DNA of 64,000 bases from Paenibacillus larvae subsp. larvae (GCF_002003265.1 NZ_CP019687.1:4035501-4099500), one strand, 5' to 3'; numbered from the stretch's first letter, positions 43,800 to 53,602 are shown. Numbers and translations are program-made. Notes: generated by a model not told the origin, from the sequence alone.

Positions 43800-44987
43800 A
43801 TGTATAAAAGAGTATTACTTACATTCGTGCTGCTGATAAGTATCATACTGCTTCCTTTGCATGCAGCTGCCGCTCCGGCTTCCATCTCCACTCATGCTGA
43901 AGCTGCCGCGCTTATTGATGTACATTCCGGTAGAATTTTATATTCACAAAGCGGAGATAAAGAGATGCGCGTTGCCAGCACCACCAAAATTATGACAGCC
44001 ATTATTGCGATTGAGCAAGGGCGTTTATCAGATATGGTGAAGGTCGGCAAGAATGCGGCCGGTAAAGAAGGGTCGTCTCTTTATTTGAAATTGGGTGAAG
44101 AAATGAGTCTTCATAATTTGCTTTATGGTATGATGCTCCGTTCGGGCAATGATGCTGCGATAACTATAGCCGAACATATCGGCGGAAGTATCGAAGGCTT
44201 TGCTTACCTGATGAACGAAAAAGCCAGTCTCCTGGGCATGGCCCATACTCATTTTACGAATCCTTCCGGTCTGGATGATGGGAAGGAAATGAAACATTAT
44301 TCCAGCGCCAACGATATGGCTAAGCTGACGGCTTATGCCCTTAAAAATCCTGTCTTCCGCGACATTGTCAAGACAAAGACGAAAAAAGCGCCGAATCCCA
44401 ACGCGAACTGGGATTACTCCTGGTCAAACAAAAATAAAATGCTCAACCTGTATGAAGGAGCTGACGGTGTTAAAACAGGTTATACCAAGCTCGCCTATAG
44501 ATGCCTTGTTTCCTCGGCTACTCGCGGCAATCAGCAGCTGGCTGCCGTGACCTTAAATGACGGTAACGATTGGGCTGATCATGCCAAGCTTCTGGATTAT
44601 GGATTTGAGACGTATCCTTTGAAGCAGGTCCTGCAAAAAGGGGAAACGGTCTCGGGCACCAATTGGGTAGCAGGCAGGTCCTTTGCCTACCCTTTCCATG
44701 GTGATGAACAAAAACAGATGATCAGTAAAGTAGTAAGCCACGATCCGAAATCGCTGGAATATAGAACCGGAGAAAGGGGCCTGCTTACCTTTTACCTTGG
44801 GGAGGATCATCCAATAGGCACTATCCCGTTGTATGAACCGGAAAGTCCCGGATTGAACAAAACTGAGCAGTCTGTCTTCGAATATAAACCGACGGAAGTC
44901 CATATGTCAGCATTCAGCAAGGCAACGGATGCTTTTCGTACCGTAATAGCTTCCTTGTTTATGATGTTGGGTTCGGGAATGGAATAA
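43800..44987 (+). CDS. dacB: D-alanyl-D-alanine carboxypeptidase DacB
   Basis: The sporulation PBP5* that controls cortex cross-linking from the mother cell. A signal peptide ends near HAAAAP (residue about 25). SxxK is in VASTTKIMTA, SGN in LRSGNDAA, KTG in GVKTGYTK. 395 residues. ATG 43800 is chosen for AGGAGG 6 bases upstream; the frame opens at 43779. It leads dacB-spmA-spmB, the same operon as in B. subtilis (sigma-E). Confidence 0.94.
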   Translation: MYKRVLLTFVLLISIILLPLHAAAAPASISTHAEAAALIDVHSGRILYSQSGDKEMRVASTTKIMTAIIAIEQGRLSDMVKVGKNAAGKEGSSLYLKLGEEMSLHNLLYGMMLRSGNDAAITIAEHIGGSIEGFAYLMNEKASLLGMAHTHFTNPSGLDDGKEMKHYSSANDMAKLTAYALKNPVFRDIVKTKTKKAPNPNANWDYSWSNKNKMLNLYEGADGVKTGYTKLAYRCLVSSATRGNQQLAAVTLNDGNDWADHAKLLDYGFETYPLKQVLQKGETVSGTNWVAGRSFAYPFHGDEQKQMISKVVSHDPKSLEYRTGERGLLTFYLGEDHPIGTIPLYEPESPGLNKTEQSVFEYKPTEVHMSAFSKATDAFRTVIASLFMMLGSGME

Positions 44988-45011
44988 CTATGAGAAAGCA
45001 GGTGAAGTCTG

Positions 45012-45602
45012 ATGGTCAACTGGATCTGGTTATTTTTTCTGGTAGCGGGATTTGCCGTAGCCGCAGTTCAAGGAAAAATAGACGTGGTTACCCAAGCTGT
45101 TTTTGACGGGGCAAAAAGCGGGGTGACCGTTTGCTTCGGCTTGATCAGTATACTTGTATTTTGGCTTGGAATCATGAAGATCACCGAAGATTCAGGCCTT
45201 CTTAAGAAACTGGCCGTGCTCCTGCGCCCGATTGTCCGCTTTTTATTCCCCAGCATCCCGAAAGATCATCCAGCTGTCGGTTATATTATGTCCAACATGA
45301 GCGCTAACATATTAGGCCTTGGGAATGCCGCCACACCTATGGGAATCAGAGCGATGCAAGAGCTGCAAAAGCTTAATCCGGAAAAAGATACGGCCAGTCC
45401 AGCGATGTGTACACTACTTGCCCTGAATACGGCCAGTATTACTTTAATTCCAACGACATTGATTGCGATCCGCATGAATTTCCACTCGAAAAATCCGGCT
45501 GACATTGTCGGAAGCACTTTAATGGCTACCTTTGTTGCAACGGTTGCCGCCATCATCGTAGACAGATTCTACCGGAAAAAAGCCTTGAAGAAATCTGTCT
45601 AG
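45012..45602 (+). CDS. spmA: spore maturation protein A
   Basis: A 196-residue membrane protein needed for normal spore core dehydration. It has a nucleoside-recognition (Gate) domain, with the conserved ANILGLGNAATPMGIRAMQE followed by LQKLNPEK. Starts 25 bases after dacB. Acts with SpmB; what the pair transports is unknown. Confidence 0.94.
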   Translation: MVNWIWLFFLVAGFAVAAVQGKIDVVTQAVFDGAKSGVTVCFGLISILVFWLGIMKITEDSGLLKKLAVLLRPIVRFLFPSIPKDHPAVGYIMSNMSANILGLGNAATPMGIRAMQELQKLNPEKDTASPAMCTLLALNTASITLIPTTLIAIRMNFHSKNPADIVGSTLMATFVATVAAIIVDRFYRKKALKKSV

Positions 45603-45617
45603 AAAGGAGCAGCTATC

Positions 45618-46151
45618 ATGTATACCCTGATCTCCGTCATTTCGGCCTGGGCCATTCCTGTTATGATCGTATTTATTCCGTTGTACGCAGCTTATCGCAA
45701 AGTGCCTGTATATGAATCGTTTGTAGACGGAGCAAAGGACGGGTTTGATACGGCCATCAAGATTATTCCCCATTTGGTTGGGATGATGGTGGCCATCAGT
45801 GTTTTCAGGGCCTCCGGAGCCATGGATTTATTGATCGGTTGGATGAAGCCATTTATGGAAAGTATAGGTGTCCCGACAGAGGTGCTGCCTCTTGCTTTTT
45901 TACGCCCTATTACAGGAGCGGGCTCCCTTGCCTTTACGGCGGATTTGATCCAGCAATTTGGTCCGGACTCCATGATTGGCAGAATTGCTTCTACGGTACA
46001 GGGAAGTACGGACACCACTTTATATGTAATTACCGTTTATTTCGGGGCCATAGGTATTCGAAAGGCCGGCTATGCACTTAAAGTAGGGTTAATTTCCGAT
46101 CTTATCGGTTTCATTGCTTCCATTATCGTATGTTATATGGTATTCGCTTAA
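45618..46151 (+). CDS. spmB: spore maturation protein B
   Basis: A 177-residue Gate-domain membrane protein and partner of SpmA. GAKDGFDTAIKIIPHLVGMM, FLRPITGAGSLAFTADLI and GSTDTTLYVITVYFGAIGI are the family signatures. AAAGGAG precedes the ATG. Third gene of the dacB operon. Confidence 0.94.
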   Translation: MYTLISVISAWAIPVMIVFIPLYAAYRKVPVYESFVDGAKDGFDTAIKIIPHLVGMMVAISVFRASGAMDLLIGWMKPFMESIGVPTEVLPLAFLRPITGAGSLAFTADLIQQFGPDSMIGRIASTVQGSTDTTLYVITVYFGAIGIRKAGYALKVGLISDLIGFIASIIVCYMVFA

Positions 46152-46241
46152 TAACAAGGTATGTTTACCTATTTGGATAGTCACCTCTTTTCCCGCTCTC
46201 TTCATATAATGAAGAAACAGTCAGGAAAAAGAGGTGCTCCT

Positions 46242-46580
46242 ATGCAGATTGTCGGGATCATACTTCATCATTCAATCTGCCCTTGTATTAACGGGAAAGG
46301 GTATGATTTTTTTGTCACCAAAGACAGTACAGTACTCTTGTCACCGGAAAGGGCCGATCCCAGTTTCCTTCATGTCTGCCTGGAAGGGGATTTCAGCGGA
46401 GGCCTGCCGCTGAAAGCATCTCAGAAGGAGCAGCTGTTTGTGGTTCAAAAGCTGATGGGGGCCCTGTCCAATCGGATGGGTTTTAATGCGGGTCATATAT
46501 ATCCTCATACCCGTACCTGTCCCGGTGAAAAGTTTCCATGGGAGGAACTTGTGATTTCTTCACCAGGCGGTTATCATTAG
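46242..46580 (+). CDS. small amidase_2-like peptidoglycan hydrolase
   Basis: A 112-residue protein with the zinc pattern of N-acetylmuramoyl-L-alanine amidases/PGRPs: an N-terminal LHHS and a C-terminal HTRTCPGEKFPWEEL (H-x-x-x-CPG-x-x-F). No signal peptide or binding repeats are seen, and it is short for the family. ATG 46242 (AGAGGTG upstream) is chosen over the frame's first ATG at 46161, which has no ribosome site. Its place between spmB and rluB suggests a sporulation or cortex role, but it could act on cytosolic muropeptides. Catalytic competence is not certain: the Tyr/Glu positions of the family are hard to place. Confidence 0.7.
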   Translation: MQIVGIILHHSICPCINGKGYDFFVTKDSTVLLSPERADPSFLHVCLEGDFSGGLPLKASQKEQLFVVQKLMGALSNRMGFNAGHIYPHTRTCPGEKFPWEELVISSPGGYH

Positions 46581-46599
46581 GGAGAGGTGAAGAGTCCCA

Positions 46600-47349
46600 A
46601 TGGAAGAAAGATTGCAGAAAGTGCTTGCCGCAGCAGGAGTGGCCTCTCGTCGCAAATGCGAAGAGATCATTTTGGCAGGCCGAGTGGAAGTTAACGATAA
46701 AGTTGTAAGTACGCTTGGTGTGAAAGTGAATCCACACCAGGATGTCATTAAAGTGGATGGACGAGCTATTCAAAATCAGGAGAAAATATATATTTTATTT
46801 AATAAGCCTAAAGGGGTTATTACGAGTGTCTCAGACCCGGAGGGCCGGCGTGTCGTAGGTGATTTTCTTAAAGGAATAAAGGAACGGGTATACCCTGTCG
46901 GACGCCTTGATTATGATACAGAAGGATTGCTTATTTTGACAAACGACGGGGAATTTGCCAACATGGTAACCCATCCGAGACATCATGTGTCCAAAACTTA
47001 TCACGCAACGGTAAAAGGAGTTCCACACGGTTCTGTTTTGGAAAAGCTGCGCGAAGGAGTGAAACTTGAGGATGGCATGACTGCCCCTGCCGAAGTGGAG
47101 TACCATGATATAGATCCCGATAAGAAGCAGTCGGTCATTTCGATAACAATCTACGAAGGAAAAAACCGTCAGGTCCGGCGTATGTTTGAAGCCGTAGGTT
47201 ATCCGGTCACGAGGCTCAAAAGGGTGAAATTCGGTTCCATCCCGCTTGTCGGGCTGCCCAGAGGGAAGTTCCGGAGAATGCGGAAAGAAGAAGTACAGGC
47301 TCTCCTGAATGAGGCTTCACAGTCACATAAAGTTCAAAAAGGCCAATAA
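46600..47349 (+). CDS. rluB: ribosomal large subunit pseudouridine synthase B
   Basis: Converts a uridine of 23S rRNA (position 2605 by E. coli numbering) to pseudouridine. An S4 RNA-binding domain (residues 1-60, LQKVLAAAGVASRRKCEEII) precedes the RsuA-type catalytic domain with the active Asp in VGRLDYDTEGLLILTND and the NRQVRRMFEAVGY motif. 249 residues. The Shine-Dalgarno GGAGAGG precedes the ATG. It precedes resABCDE as in B. subtilis. Confidence 0.94.
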   Translation: MEERLQKVLAAAGVASRRKCEEIILAGRVEVNDKVVSTLGVKVNPHQDVIKVDGRAIQNQEKIYILFNKPKGVITSVSDPEGRRVVGDFLKGIKERVYPVGRLDYDTEGLLILTNDGEFANMVTHPRHHVSKTYHATVKGVPHGSVLEKLREGVKLEDGMTAPAEVEYHDIDPDKKQSVISITIYEGKNRQVRRMFEAVGYPVTRLKRVKFGSIPLVGLPRGKFRRMRKEEVQALLNEASQSHKVQKGQ

Positions 47350-47367
47350 TCGACGGCCTTTTTTTTC
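47336..47367 (+). terminator. rluB terminator
   Basis: AAGGCC / GGCCTT with a 10-base loop and a run of eight T's, overlapping the rluB stop codon. Confidence 0.85.
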
Positions 47368-47414
47368 GTTATAATGGAATGTAGTATGCCAAAAAATAGA
47401 AGGTGATAAAAAAG

Positions 47415-47981
47415 ATGGGCAAAAACCGGAAATGGATACAAATCGGTATTTTGGCGGTTGTACTCGTTATAGGCGTATTTACTATTTACAGCAACCTTTC
47501 CTCGGGCAAAGAGAAGAAAGCGCTGACAGCAGGAGACCAGGCCCCAAACTTTAAACTTGCCGGGATAGACGGCCGAACACATGAGCTTGCCGACTTTAAA
47601 GGAAAAGCCCTTATGATAAATTTTTGGGGCACATTTTGTGAACCTTGCAAGGAAGAGATGCCTGCCATTATGCATCAGTACCAGCAGTGGAGTGAGAAAG
47701 GTGTAGAGGTTTTGGCGGTTAATCTTGGTGAAAGCGAAGTAACCATCCAGAACTTTATCGACAATAGCAAGGCCAATTCAGAGAAAACGTATAGGAAACC
47801 GTTCACCAAAGATCTGCCTATTTTATTGGACGCAACGGATCAAGTCCGCAAATTATACCAGGTGACCCAATATCCTACTACGTTTTTTGTTGATTCCAAA
47901 GGAAATATACGGGAGATTAAAATTGGCGGCATGGACGATGCGTATATAAATGATAGGCTGACTTCATTAACCACTCAATAA
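47415..47981 (+). CDS. resA: thiol-disulfide oxidoreductase ResA
   Basis: A membrane-anchored thioredoxin-like protein on the outer face that reduces apocytochrome c Cys pairs before heme attachment. One N-terminal helix (residues about 8-27) is followed by the domain with active site CEPC (WGTFCEPCKEEM, about 75-78), identical to B. subtilis ResA. ATG 47415 is preferred (AGAAGGTG 9 bases upstream) over GTG 47403. 188 residues. First gene of the res operon. Confidence 0.95.
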   Translation: MGKNRKWIQIGILAVVLVIGVFTIYSNLSSGKEKKALTAGDQAPNFKLAGIDGRTHELADFKGKALMINFWGTFCEPCKEEMPAIMHQYQQWSEKGVEVLAVNLGESEVTIQNFIDNSKANSEKTYRKPFTKDLPILLDATDQVRKLYQVTQYPTTFFVDSKGNIREIKIGGMDDAYINDRLTSLTTQ

Positions 47982-47995
47982 GGGAGGTTCCCATC

Positions 47996-49666
47996 ATGAT
48001 TCAGAACACAAAATGCGAATGCGGCCATCAGAATCCTGTGGGAACGGTTCTTTGTGAATCCTGCGGAAAACCGACTGAGGAGTACGAGGATTCAGGCGGC
48101 ATTCTTGAAATGCGGTATGACGGAGCCGTCCGCCGCTCACAGCGCAAGGACCGGAATGTAGTCATTAAGGTTTGGAGTTTTTTTTCTTCGGTAAGAGTAG
48201 CCATTTATTTGATTATCATTACCTTAATCGGAGCTGCTTTAGGCTCCATTTATCCTCAGGAGGACTCTTTCCTTAGTATAGATCCGGTCACCTATTATAA
48301 GGATACCTACGGATGGACAGGGGAGCTTTATTACAAACTGGGATTATCGCATACTTATCAGTCGTGGTGGTTTGTCACGCTGCTGTTCATGATTGGCACG
48401 TCTTTGGTTATCTGCAGCCTGGATCGTGTTCTTCCCCTTTATAAGGCGCTAAACAAACAGCAGGTGCGCAAGCATCCCAGTTTTATCAGCCGTCAGCGGA
48501 TCAGTTTGGAACAGGAACTGCCGGCGGGGATATCTGCCGAAGATTGGATCCGTCAAATGGGACAAACACTAAAAAAGAAACATTATCGTGTCAACATCGA
48601 TGGAACGGCTCTGCTTGCCGAGAAGAACCGGTTCAGCCGTTGGGGGCCATACATAAATCATATCGGCTTGATCATTTTTTTGCTCGCGGTTTTAATGAGA
48701 GGTCTGCCCGGATGGCAAATGGACCAATACATACAAATCAGGGAAGGAGAGACCAAGCTGATTCCCAATACTTCCTATTATTTAAAAAATGAAAAATTTA
48801 CGGTTGACTTTTATGATGAAAATGAACTTACACAGAAAATGAAGGATGAGGGACAAACGCTTCCAAAAAGTTTCGAAACAAAAGCTGTACTGTATAAATG
48901 TACGGACCGCTGCGATGATCCGGGACAAGAGCCGGTTTTGGAGCAAGTTACGAGCCATAATATTATGGTGAATCATCCCCTTAATTATCAAGGGATAAAG
49001 GCCTACCAATACAGCTACGAAATGGACCCGGTTCTGATTTCAGTTACTCCTTCACTGGTTAACAAACAGACCGGAGAACAAATAGGCAGTTTTGACTTGA
49101 AAATGCAAAACCCTGAAAAACAATATAAAATTGGTCCTTATACTTTACAGCTTAAAGCCTATTTTCCGGAGTTCGGCTTAGATAATAAAGGCCAGCCCGT
49201 TACAAAATCCAATGAACCTAAGGCTCCTGCTTTTATTTTCCAATTGAATGGTCCGGGCATTACCGAAAATGGTGAGAACTTTATGTATTTTCCCAAGCAA
49301 AGTGATAAAATCCGGTTCCGCCAAGATGATCTGAATGGAGAGCTTGGTAAACGGTTTGAGCTGTCTGTCGATTCCATGGATAAGGTTCATCTGTCTGAGT
49401 TCGTCTCTTCACTTAATATCCGCATGGACAGAGCGCTTCCTTTTATCTGGGTGGGAGCCGCCATCTCCATGATCGGTTTAGTGATGGGTTTTTATTGGCA
49501 GCACCGGCGTATCTGGATCCGGATCGACGGACGTAAACTGCTGCTTGGAGCCCATATCAATAAAAACTGGTATGCCATTCGCAAAGAATCCGCTTCCGCT
49601 CTTTCGCAGAATGGAATCAAACTGGAAGATGATAAACGGCTGGATAGAGGAGGAAACCGGAAATGA
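47996..49666 (+). CDS. resB: cytochrome c biogenesis protein ResB
   Basis: ResB (Ccs1) and ResC form the system II heme-lyase complex that carries heme across the membrane and attaches it to cytochrome c. Four helices flank a large outer domain (LGSIYPQEDSFLSIDP after helix 1; SWWFVTLLFMIGTSLVICSL helix 2; HIGLIIFLLAV helix 3; IWVGAAISMIGLVMGFYWQH helix 4). An unusual N-terminal zinc-ribbon-like stretch (CECGHQNPVGTVLCESCG) precedes the first helix. 556 residues. Starts 14 bases after resA and overlaps resC by 4. Confidence 0.93.
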   Translation: MIQNTKCECGHQNPVGTVLCESCGKPTEEYEDSGGILEMRYDGAVRRSQRKDRNVVIKVWSFFSSVRVAIYLIIITLIGAALGSIYPQEDSFLSIDPVTYYKDTYGWTGELYYKLGLSHTYQSWWFVTLLFMIGTSLVICSLDRVLPLYKALNKQQVRKHPSFISRQRISLEQELPAGISAEDWIRQMGQTLKKKHYRVNIDGTALLAEKNRFSRWGPYINHIGLIIFLLAVLMRGLPGWQMDQYIQIREGETKLIPNTSYYLKNEKFTVDFYDENELTQKMKDEGQTLPKSFETKAVLYKCTDRCDDPGQEPVLEQVTSHNIMVNHPLNYQGIKAYQYSYEMDPVLISVTPSLVNKQTGEQIGSFDLKMQNPEKQYKIGPYTLQLKAYFPEFGLDNKGQPVTKSNEPKAPAFIFQLNGPGITENGENFMYFPKQSDKIRFRQDDLNGELGKRFELSVDSMDKVHLSEFVSSLNIRMDRALPFIWVGAAISMIGLVMGFYWQHRRIWIRIDGRKLLLGAHINKNWYAIRKESASALSQNGIKLEDDKRLDRGGNRK

Positions 49667-50907
49667 CCCTCAGTAAAATAAGTATGATCTTGCTGCTCTC
49701 TGCTTTTTTAGTATACTGCCTATCTTTTCTTTTGTTTGTGCTATCCATCACAGGAAAGAAGTGGAGAAAACGAAATCCGGAAGATCATGTACGGAAATGG
49801 TCCCGTGTCTCTCTATGGGTAACATGGGTCGGTTATGCCTGTCACTTAGGTTTTTTCTTTACCCGCTGGGTAGTTGCGGGACATATTCCGACAAGCAATA
49901 TGTTCGAGTTTATGACCTTTCTGGCGATGATGATCGTAACGGCTTTTCTGATCCTTTATGCGATATATAAGACCGTGGTGCTTGGTGCTTTTGCCATTCC
50001 GGTCAGCATCCTGATTCTGGCCTATGCTATGGCTTTTCCGAATGAAGTCCAGCCCCTGATTCCAAGCCTAAAAAGCATTTGGCTGAGCATTCATGTCACC
50101 ATGGCTTCTGCAGGGGATGCTTTTTTTGCTATCGGTTTTGCGGCAGGACTCATGCATCTGATACGGACCGTTGATTTTAGCAAAAGCAGCGCGTCCAGCA
50201 AACGGGAAGTTAGATGGCTTGAGCTGGTCATGTACATCATTGTGGTCCTTATCGGATTTATCATATCCACTTTTTATTTCTCGGCTACCCACTACCAGGC
50301 TTCTTTTAAACATGAAATTGTCATAAATAAAGAACCAAAACAAGTGGAAACCAAATATTCAATGCCACCGCTAATTCAGCCGCATAAGGCAGAAACTGTA
50401 CAAATGCAGGCCTTTCTTGGCATGGAAAAGCCTTTGCTTGAGGCTCCGGGCTGGATGAATGGAGAAAAGGCCGCAAGAAAATTAAATACAATTGTCTGGT
50501 CTATTCTTGCAGGTTCGGTCCTTTATGGTCTTTTACGCTTGTTTATCCGAAAGCCTATCAGTGAGAAAATTTCTCCGCTGTTAAAGGGAATGGATCCGGA
50601 GAACCTTGATGAAATCAGCTACAGGTCCATTGCTATAGGATATCCGGTCTTTACTCTGGGAGGATTGATATTTGCGATGATTTGGGCCAATCAGGCCTGG
50701 GGAAGATTCTGGGGCTGGGATCCGAAAGAGGTATGGGCCTTGATCACCTGGCTCTTCTATGCGGCTTATCTGCACCTTCGCCTTTCAAGAAGCTGGCAGG
50801 GAAAAAAATCATCCTGGCTCGCCGTAGTCGGCTTTATTATTGTCATGTTTACCTTGGTGGGAGTGAATTTAATCATTGCAGGGTTGCATTCTTACGCAGG
50901 TGTATAA
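49663..50907 (+). CDS. resC: cytochrome c biogenesis protein ResC (CcsB)
   Basis: The CcsA-type partner of ResB. The Trp-rich WWD motif (AWGRFWGWDPKEVWALITWL, from about residue 345) and flanking His residues for heme handling are present. About eight membrane helices, 414 residues. ATGA overlap with resB implies coupling. Confidence 0.94.
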   Translation: MTLSKISMILLLSAFLVYCLSFLLFVLSITGKKWRKRNPEDHVRKWSRVSLWVTWVGYACHLGFFFTRWVVAGHIPTSNMFEFMTFLAMMIVTAFLILYAIYKTVVLGAFAIPVSILILAYAMAFPNEVQPLIPSLKSIWLSIHVTMASAGDAFFAIGFAAGLMHLIRTVDFSKSSASSKREVRWLELVMYIIVVLIGFIISTFYFSATHYQASFKHEIVINKEPKQVETKYSMPPLIQPHKAETVQMQAFLGMEKPLLEAPGWMNGEKAARKLNTIVWSILAGSVLYGLLRLFIRKPISEKISPLLKGMDPENLDEISYRSIAIGYPVFTLGGLIFAMIWANQAWGRFWGWDPKEVWALITWLFYAAYLHLRLSRSWQGKKSSWLAVVGFIIVMFTLVGVNLIIAGLHSYAGV

Positions 50908-50982
50908 TAATCTATAGATGGAGTAAAAAGCCCGTTTCATACTCCAATGCATTACTAAAATCGGAAGGGAATGTGAAACCCT

Positions 50983-51696
50983 ATGGAACAGAGTTCGAGC
51001 ATTCTGGTTGTAGATGACGAAGAAAGAATCCGGCGCTTGCTCCGGATGTACCTGGAGAAGGAAGGGTACGATATTGAAGAATCACAAGACGGGGAAACGG
51101 CATTGAAGCTGGCCATGGATAAAGATTATGATCTGATCCTTCTTGATATCATGCTTCCCGGTATGGACGGGACAGAAGTGTGTGCAAGGCTGCGCCAGTT
51201 TAAAACAACTCCCGTCATTATGCTGACAGCTAAAGGGGAAGAAACGAATCGGGTGCACGGCTTTGAGGTTGGGGCAGATGATTACGTAGTGAAACCTTTT
51301 AGTCCACGGGAAGTGATATATAGGGTTAAGGCGATTTTACGCCGTTCATCAGCGACGGCTTTCTTGTCCAAAGACAGCAATTCAAGCAACAATATCGTGT
51401 TCCCTCATCTTGTAATTGAGCATGATGCGCACCGTGTAACGGCAGGCGGACAAGAGGTAGCGCTTACGCCAAAAGAATATGAGCTTCTGCATTATCTGGC
51501 GGTTTCTCCGGATAAAGTATTTTCCAGGGAAGAATTGTTGAAGGATGTTTGGAATTATGAATTTTTTGGAGATCTTCGGACAGTAGATACCCATGTGAAA
51601 CGGCTCAGGGAAAAATTGAACAAAGTATCTCCCGAGGCTGCAGTCATGATAACGACAGTATGGGGTGTCGGATACAAGCTTGAGGTACCGAAATAA
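50983..51696 (+). CDS. resD: response regulator ResD
   Basis: An OmpR-family regulator of aerobic and anaerobic respiration genes. Receiver domain with phospho-Asp in LILLDIMLPGMDG (about residue 58), Thr/Lys switch residues (MLTAKGEE, VVKPFSPRE), and a C-terminal winged helix (LTPKEYELLHYLAVSPDKVF, TVDTHVKRLREKL). 237 residues. In B. subtilis ResD activates nar, nasD and hmp under oxygen limitation, so the damaged nar operon here would have been a plausible target. Confidence 0.95.
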   Translation: MEQSSSILVVDDEERIRRLLRMYLEKEGYDIEESQDGETALKLAMDKDYDLILLDIMLPGMDGTEVCARLRQFKTTPVIMLTAKGEETNRVHGFEVGADDYVVKPFSPREVIYRVKAILRRSSATAFLSKDSNSSNNIVFPHLVIEHDAHRVTAGGQEVALTPKEYELLHYLAVSPDKVFSREELLKDVWNYEFFGDLRTVDTHVKRLREKLNKVSPEAAVMITTVWGVGYKLEVPK

Positions 51697-51697
51697 C

Positions 51698-53551
51698 GTG
51701 TTTATTTTCAGAACCGTAGTTGGGAAGCTTTGGTTAACAATCATGGCGTTAGTCGCTTTCGTGCTGTTAATACTCGGATTCTTTCTCGTACAATTCATTC
51801 AGGAGTATTTTTATCAGGCGACGGATCAAACCGACCGGCTGAGCAAAATGGCCGTTGAATTTGCAGACGGAGCCTCCCAGCATGTTCATGACAAAGAATA
51901 TTTTGAATTTGCTAACCAACTGCTCGGCTACCAGGATGCCAGCTTTATTGTGGTAACGAAGAACATGAAAGAGCTTACTCTACCAGAGAACCCGAACAAT
52001 AAGCTGGCCTCTTTTCATGCCACTGACTTTTTTAGTGAGGATGAGCTGAAGCAGGTGTTTGAAGGAAAAAAATTGTTAAGCAAGGTGCCCAAGCATGTTA
52101 ACGGCAGGGTAGCTACGGGAAGCCAGTATGTGGCTGTAGCGGTACCGCTTAAAACTCCGGATGGTGGGGCTTTTATCCTCTATCAGTCTTTGAGTACATC
52201 CGAGGATACTCAGCAAGTGGTCATACGTTTGTTTGTATATGTAGCCATGATCGGATTTCTTATGACCACTTTTTTTGCCTTGTTCCTGTTTTACCGGATT
52301 ACCCAGCCATTGCACCGCCTCCGTAAAGCTGCCGCCCAGATTTCCCGCGGGAATTATACTACTAAGGTGCCTATTGTTTCAAATGACGAAATCGGGGAAC
52401 TGGCGAAGACTTTTAACCGTATGGGCGGGCAGCTGGAAGAAACAATCCGGGTACTCAGTCATCAGAAGGAGCAGATGTCCAGCGTACTGAGAAGTATGAC
52501 AGATGCAGTGATATCTTTGGATGCTGATGGCAATGTGATGCTCACGAATCCGCAGGGACAGAAAATTATCAAGGATTGGGGCAAGATTGACTGGAACCGT
52601 AATGCATCTACAGCCATTTTGGATTCCGATAGCCAGTTATCCCATCCGTTAACGCTTCCAGATCCCTTGCAGCGGCTTTTTGATTATGTAATCACGGAAG
52701 CTAAAGAAACATTTACTAAACTCCATGTGCAGAATGAAGTATGGTCTGTAGTAATGACGCCATTATACGGACAAAACCAGGTAGTTGGAGCCGTAGCTGT
52801 ACTTCGGGATGTAACGGAAGAACACCGTATGGATAAGCTTCGGAAAGATTTTGTGGCGAATGTGTCTCATGAACTGAGGACGCCTCTTTCCATGGTACAG
52901 GGCTATAGCGAAGCTCTTATCGATGATATTGCGGGAACACCGGATGAGAGAAAGGAACTGGCTCAAGTGATTCATGACGAATCACTGCGAATGGGAAGAC
53001 TTGTTAAGGATCTGCTGGATTTAGCAAAAATGGAAGCTGGCCATATGAGCATGACTTTCCGGGAATTAGATGTAAACACCCTATTCCAGCGTATTCAGCG
53101 TAAATTTTCGGGGTTGGCGAAGGAAAGGGAAATCAGGTTAATCTGTGAACTTCCCGAAGGGAATCACCTGGTAATAGAGGGAGACGAGGACCGTCTGGAA
53201 CAGGTTCTTACAAACTTGCTGGACAATGCATTCCGCCATACTCATCCCCATATGTCCGTGACTTTGCGCGCGGAACTTTCTATGTACAATCAGGAAGAAG
53301 CGGTCCTGATTGAAGTAGAGGATGAGGGGCAGGGGATACCCGCAGAAGATGTTCCGTATGTGTTTGAACGGTTTTATAAAGCCGATAAGGCACGGACAAG
53401 AGGAGCGAGTGGTGGTACCGGATTGGGGCTGGCTATTGTAAAGAATATCATCGATGCCCACGATGGTAAGGTACAGGTACAAAGCATACTGGGCAAAGGT
53501 ACAACCTTCTCTATTTTTTTGCCGAAGTACCGTCCGGCTCGGGAAGATTAG
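51698..53551 (+). CDS. resE: sensor histidine kinase ResE
   Basis: A membrane kinase partner of ResD. Two helices (about residues 8-28 and 170-192) bracket an outer domain; then HAMP, PAS (VLRSMTDAVISLDADGNVML), HisKA with the His in NVSHELRTPLSMVQGYSEAL (about 391) and HATPase_c (DNAFRHT, EVEDEGQGIP, GGTGLGLAIVKNI). Start is GTG 51698, just after the resD stop, because the longer frame from 51665 lies inside resD. 617 residues. Confidence 0.94.
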   Translation: MFIFRTVVGKLWLTIMALVAFVLLILGFFLVQFIQEYFYQATDQTDRLSKMAVEFADGASQHVHDKEYFEFANQLLGYQDASFIVVTKNMKELTLPENPNNKLASFHATDFFSEDELKQVFEGKKLLSKVPKHVNGRVATGSQYVAVAVPLKTPDGGAFILYQSLSTSEDTQQVVIRLFVYVAMIGFLMTTFFALFLFYRITQPLHRLRKAAAQISRGNYTTKVPIVSNDEIGELAKTFNRMGGQLEETIRVLSHQKEQMSSVLRSMTDAVISLDADGNVMLTNPQGQKIIKDWGKIDWNRNASTAILDSDSQLSHPLTLPDPLQRLFDYVITEAKETFTKLHVQNEVWSVVMTPLYGQNQVVGAVAVLRDVTEEHRMDKLRKDFVANVSHELRTPLSMVQGYSEALIDDIAGTPDERKELAQVIHDESLRMGRLVKDLLDLAKMEAGHMSMTFRELDVNTLFQRIQRKFSGLAKEREIRLICELPEGNHLVIEGDEDRLEQVLTNLLDNAFRHTHPHMSVTLRAELSMYNQEEAVLIEVEDEGQGIPAEDVPYVFERFYKADKARTRGASGGTGLGLAIVKNIIDAHDGKVQVQSILGKGTTFSIFLPKYRPARED

Positions 53552-53602
53552 GTAAAGTAAACATATCAGGTGTATGCTGGCGAAACGGCCGGCATACTGT
53601 AG

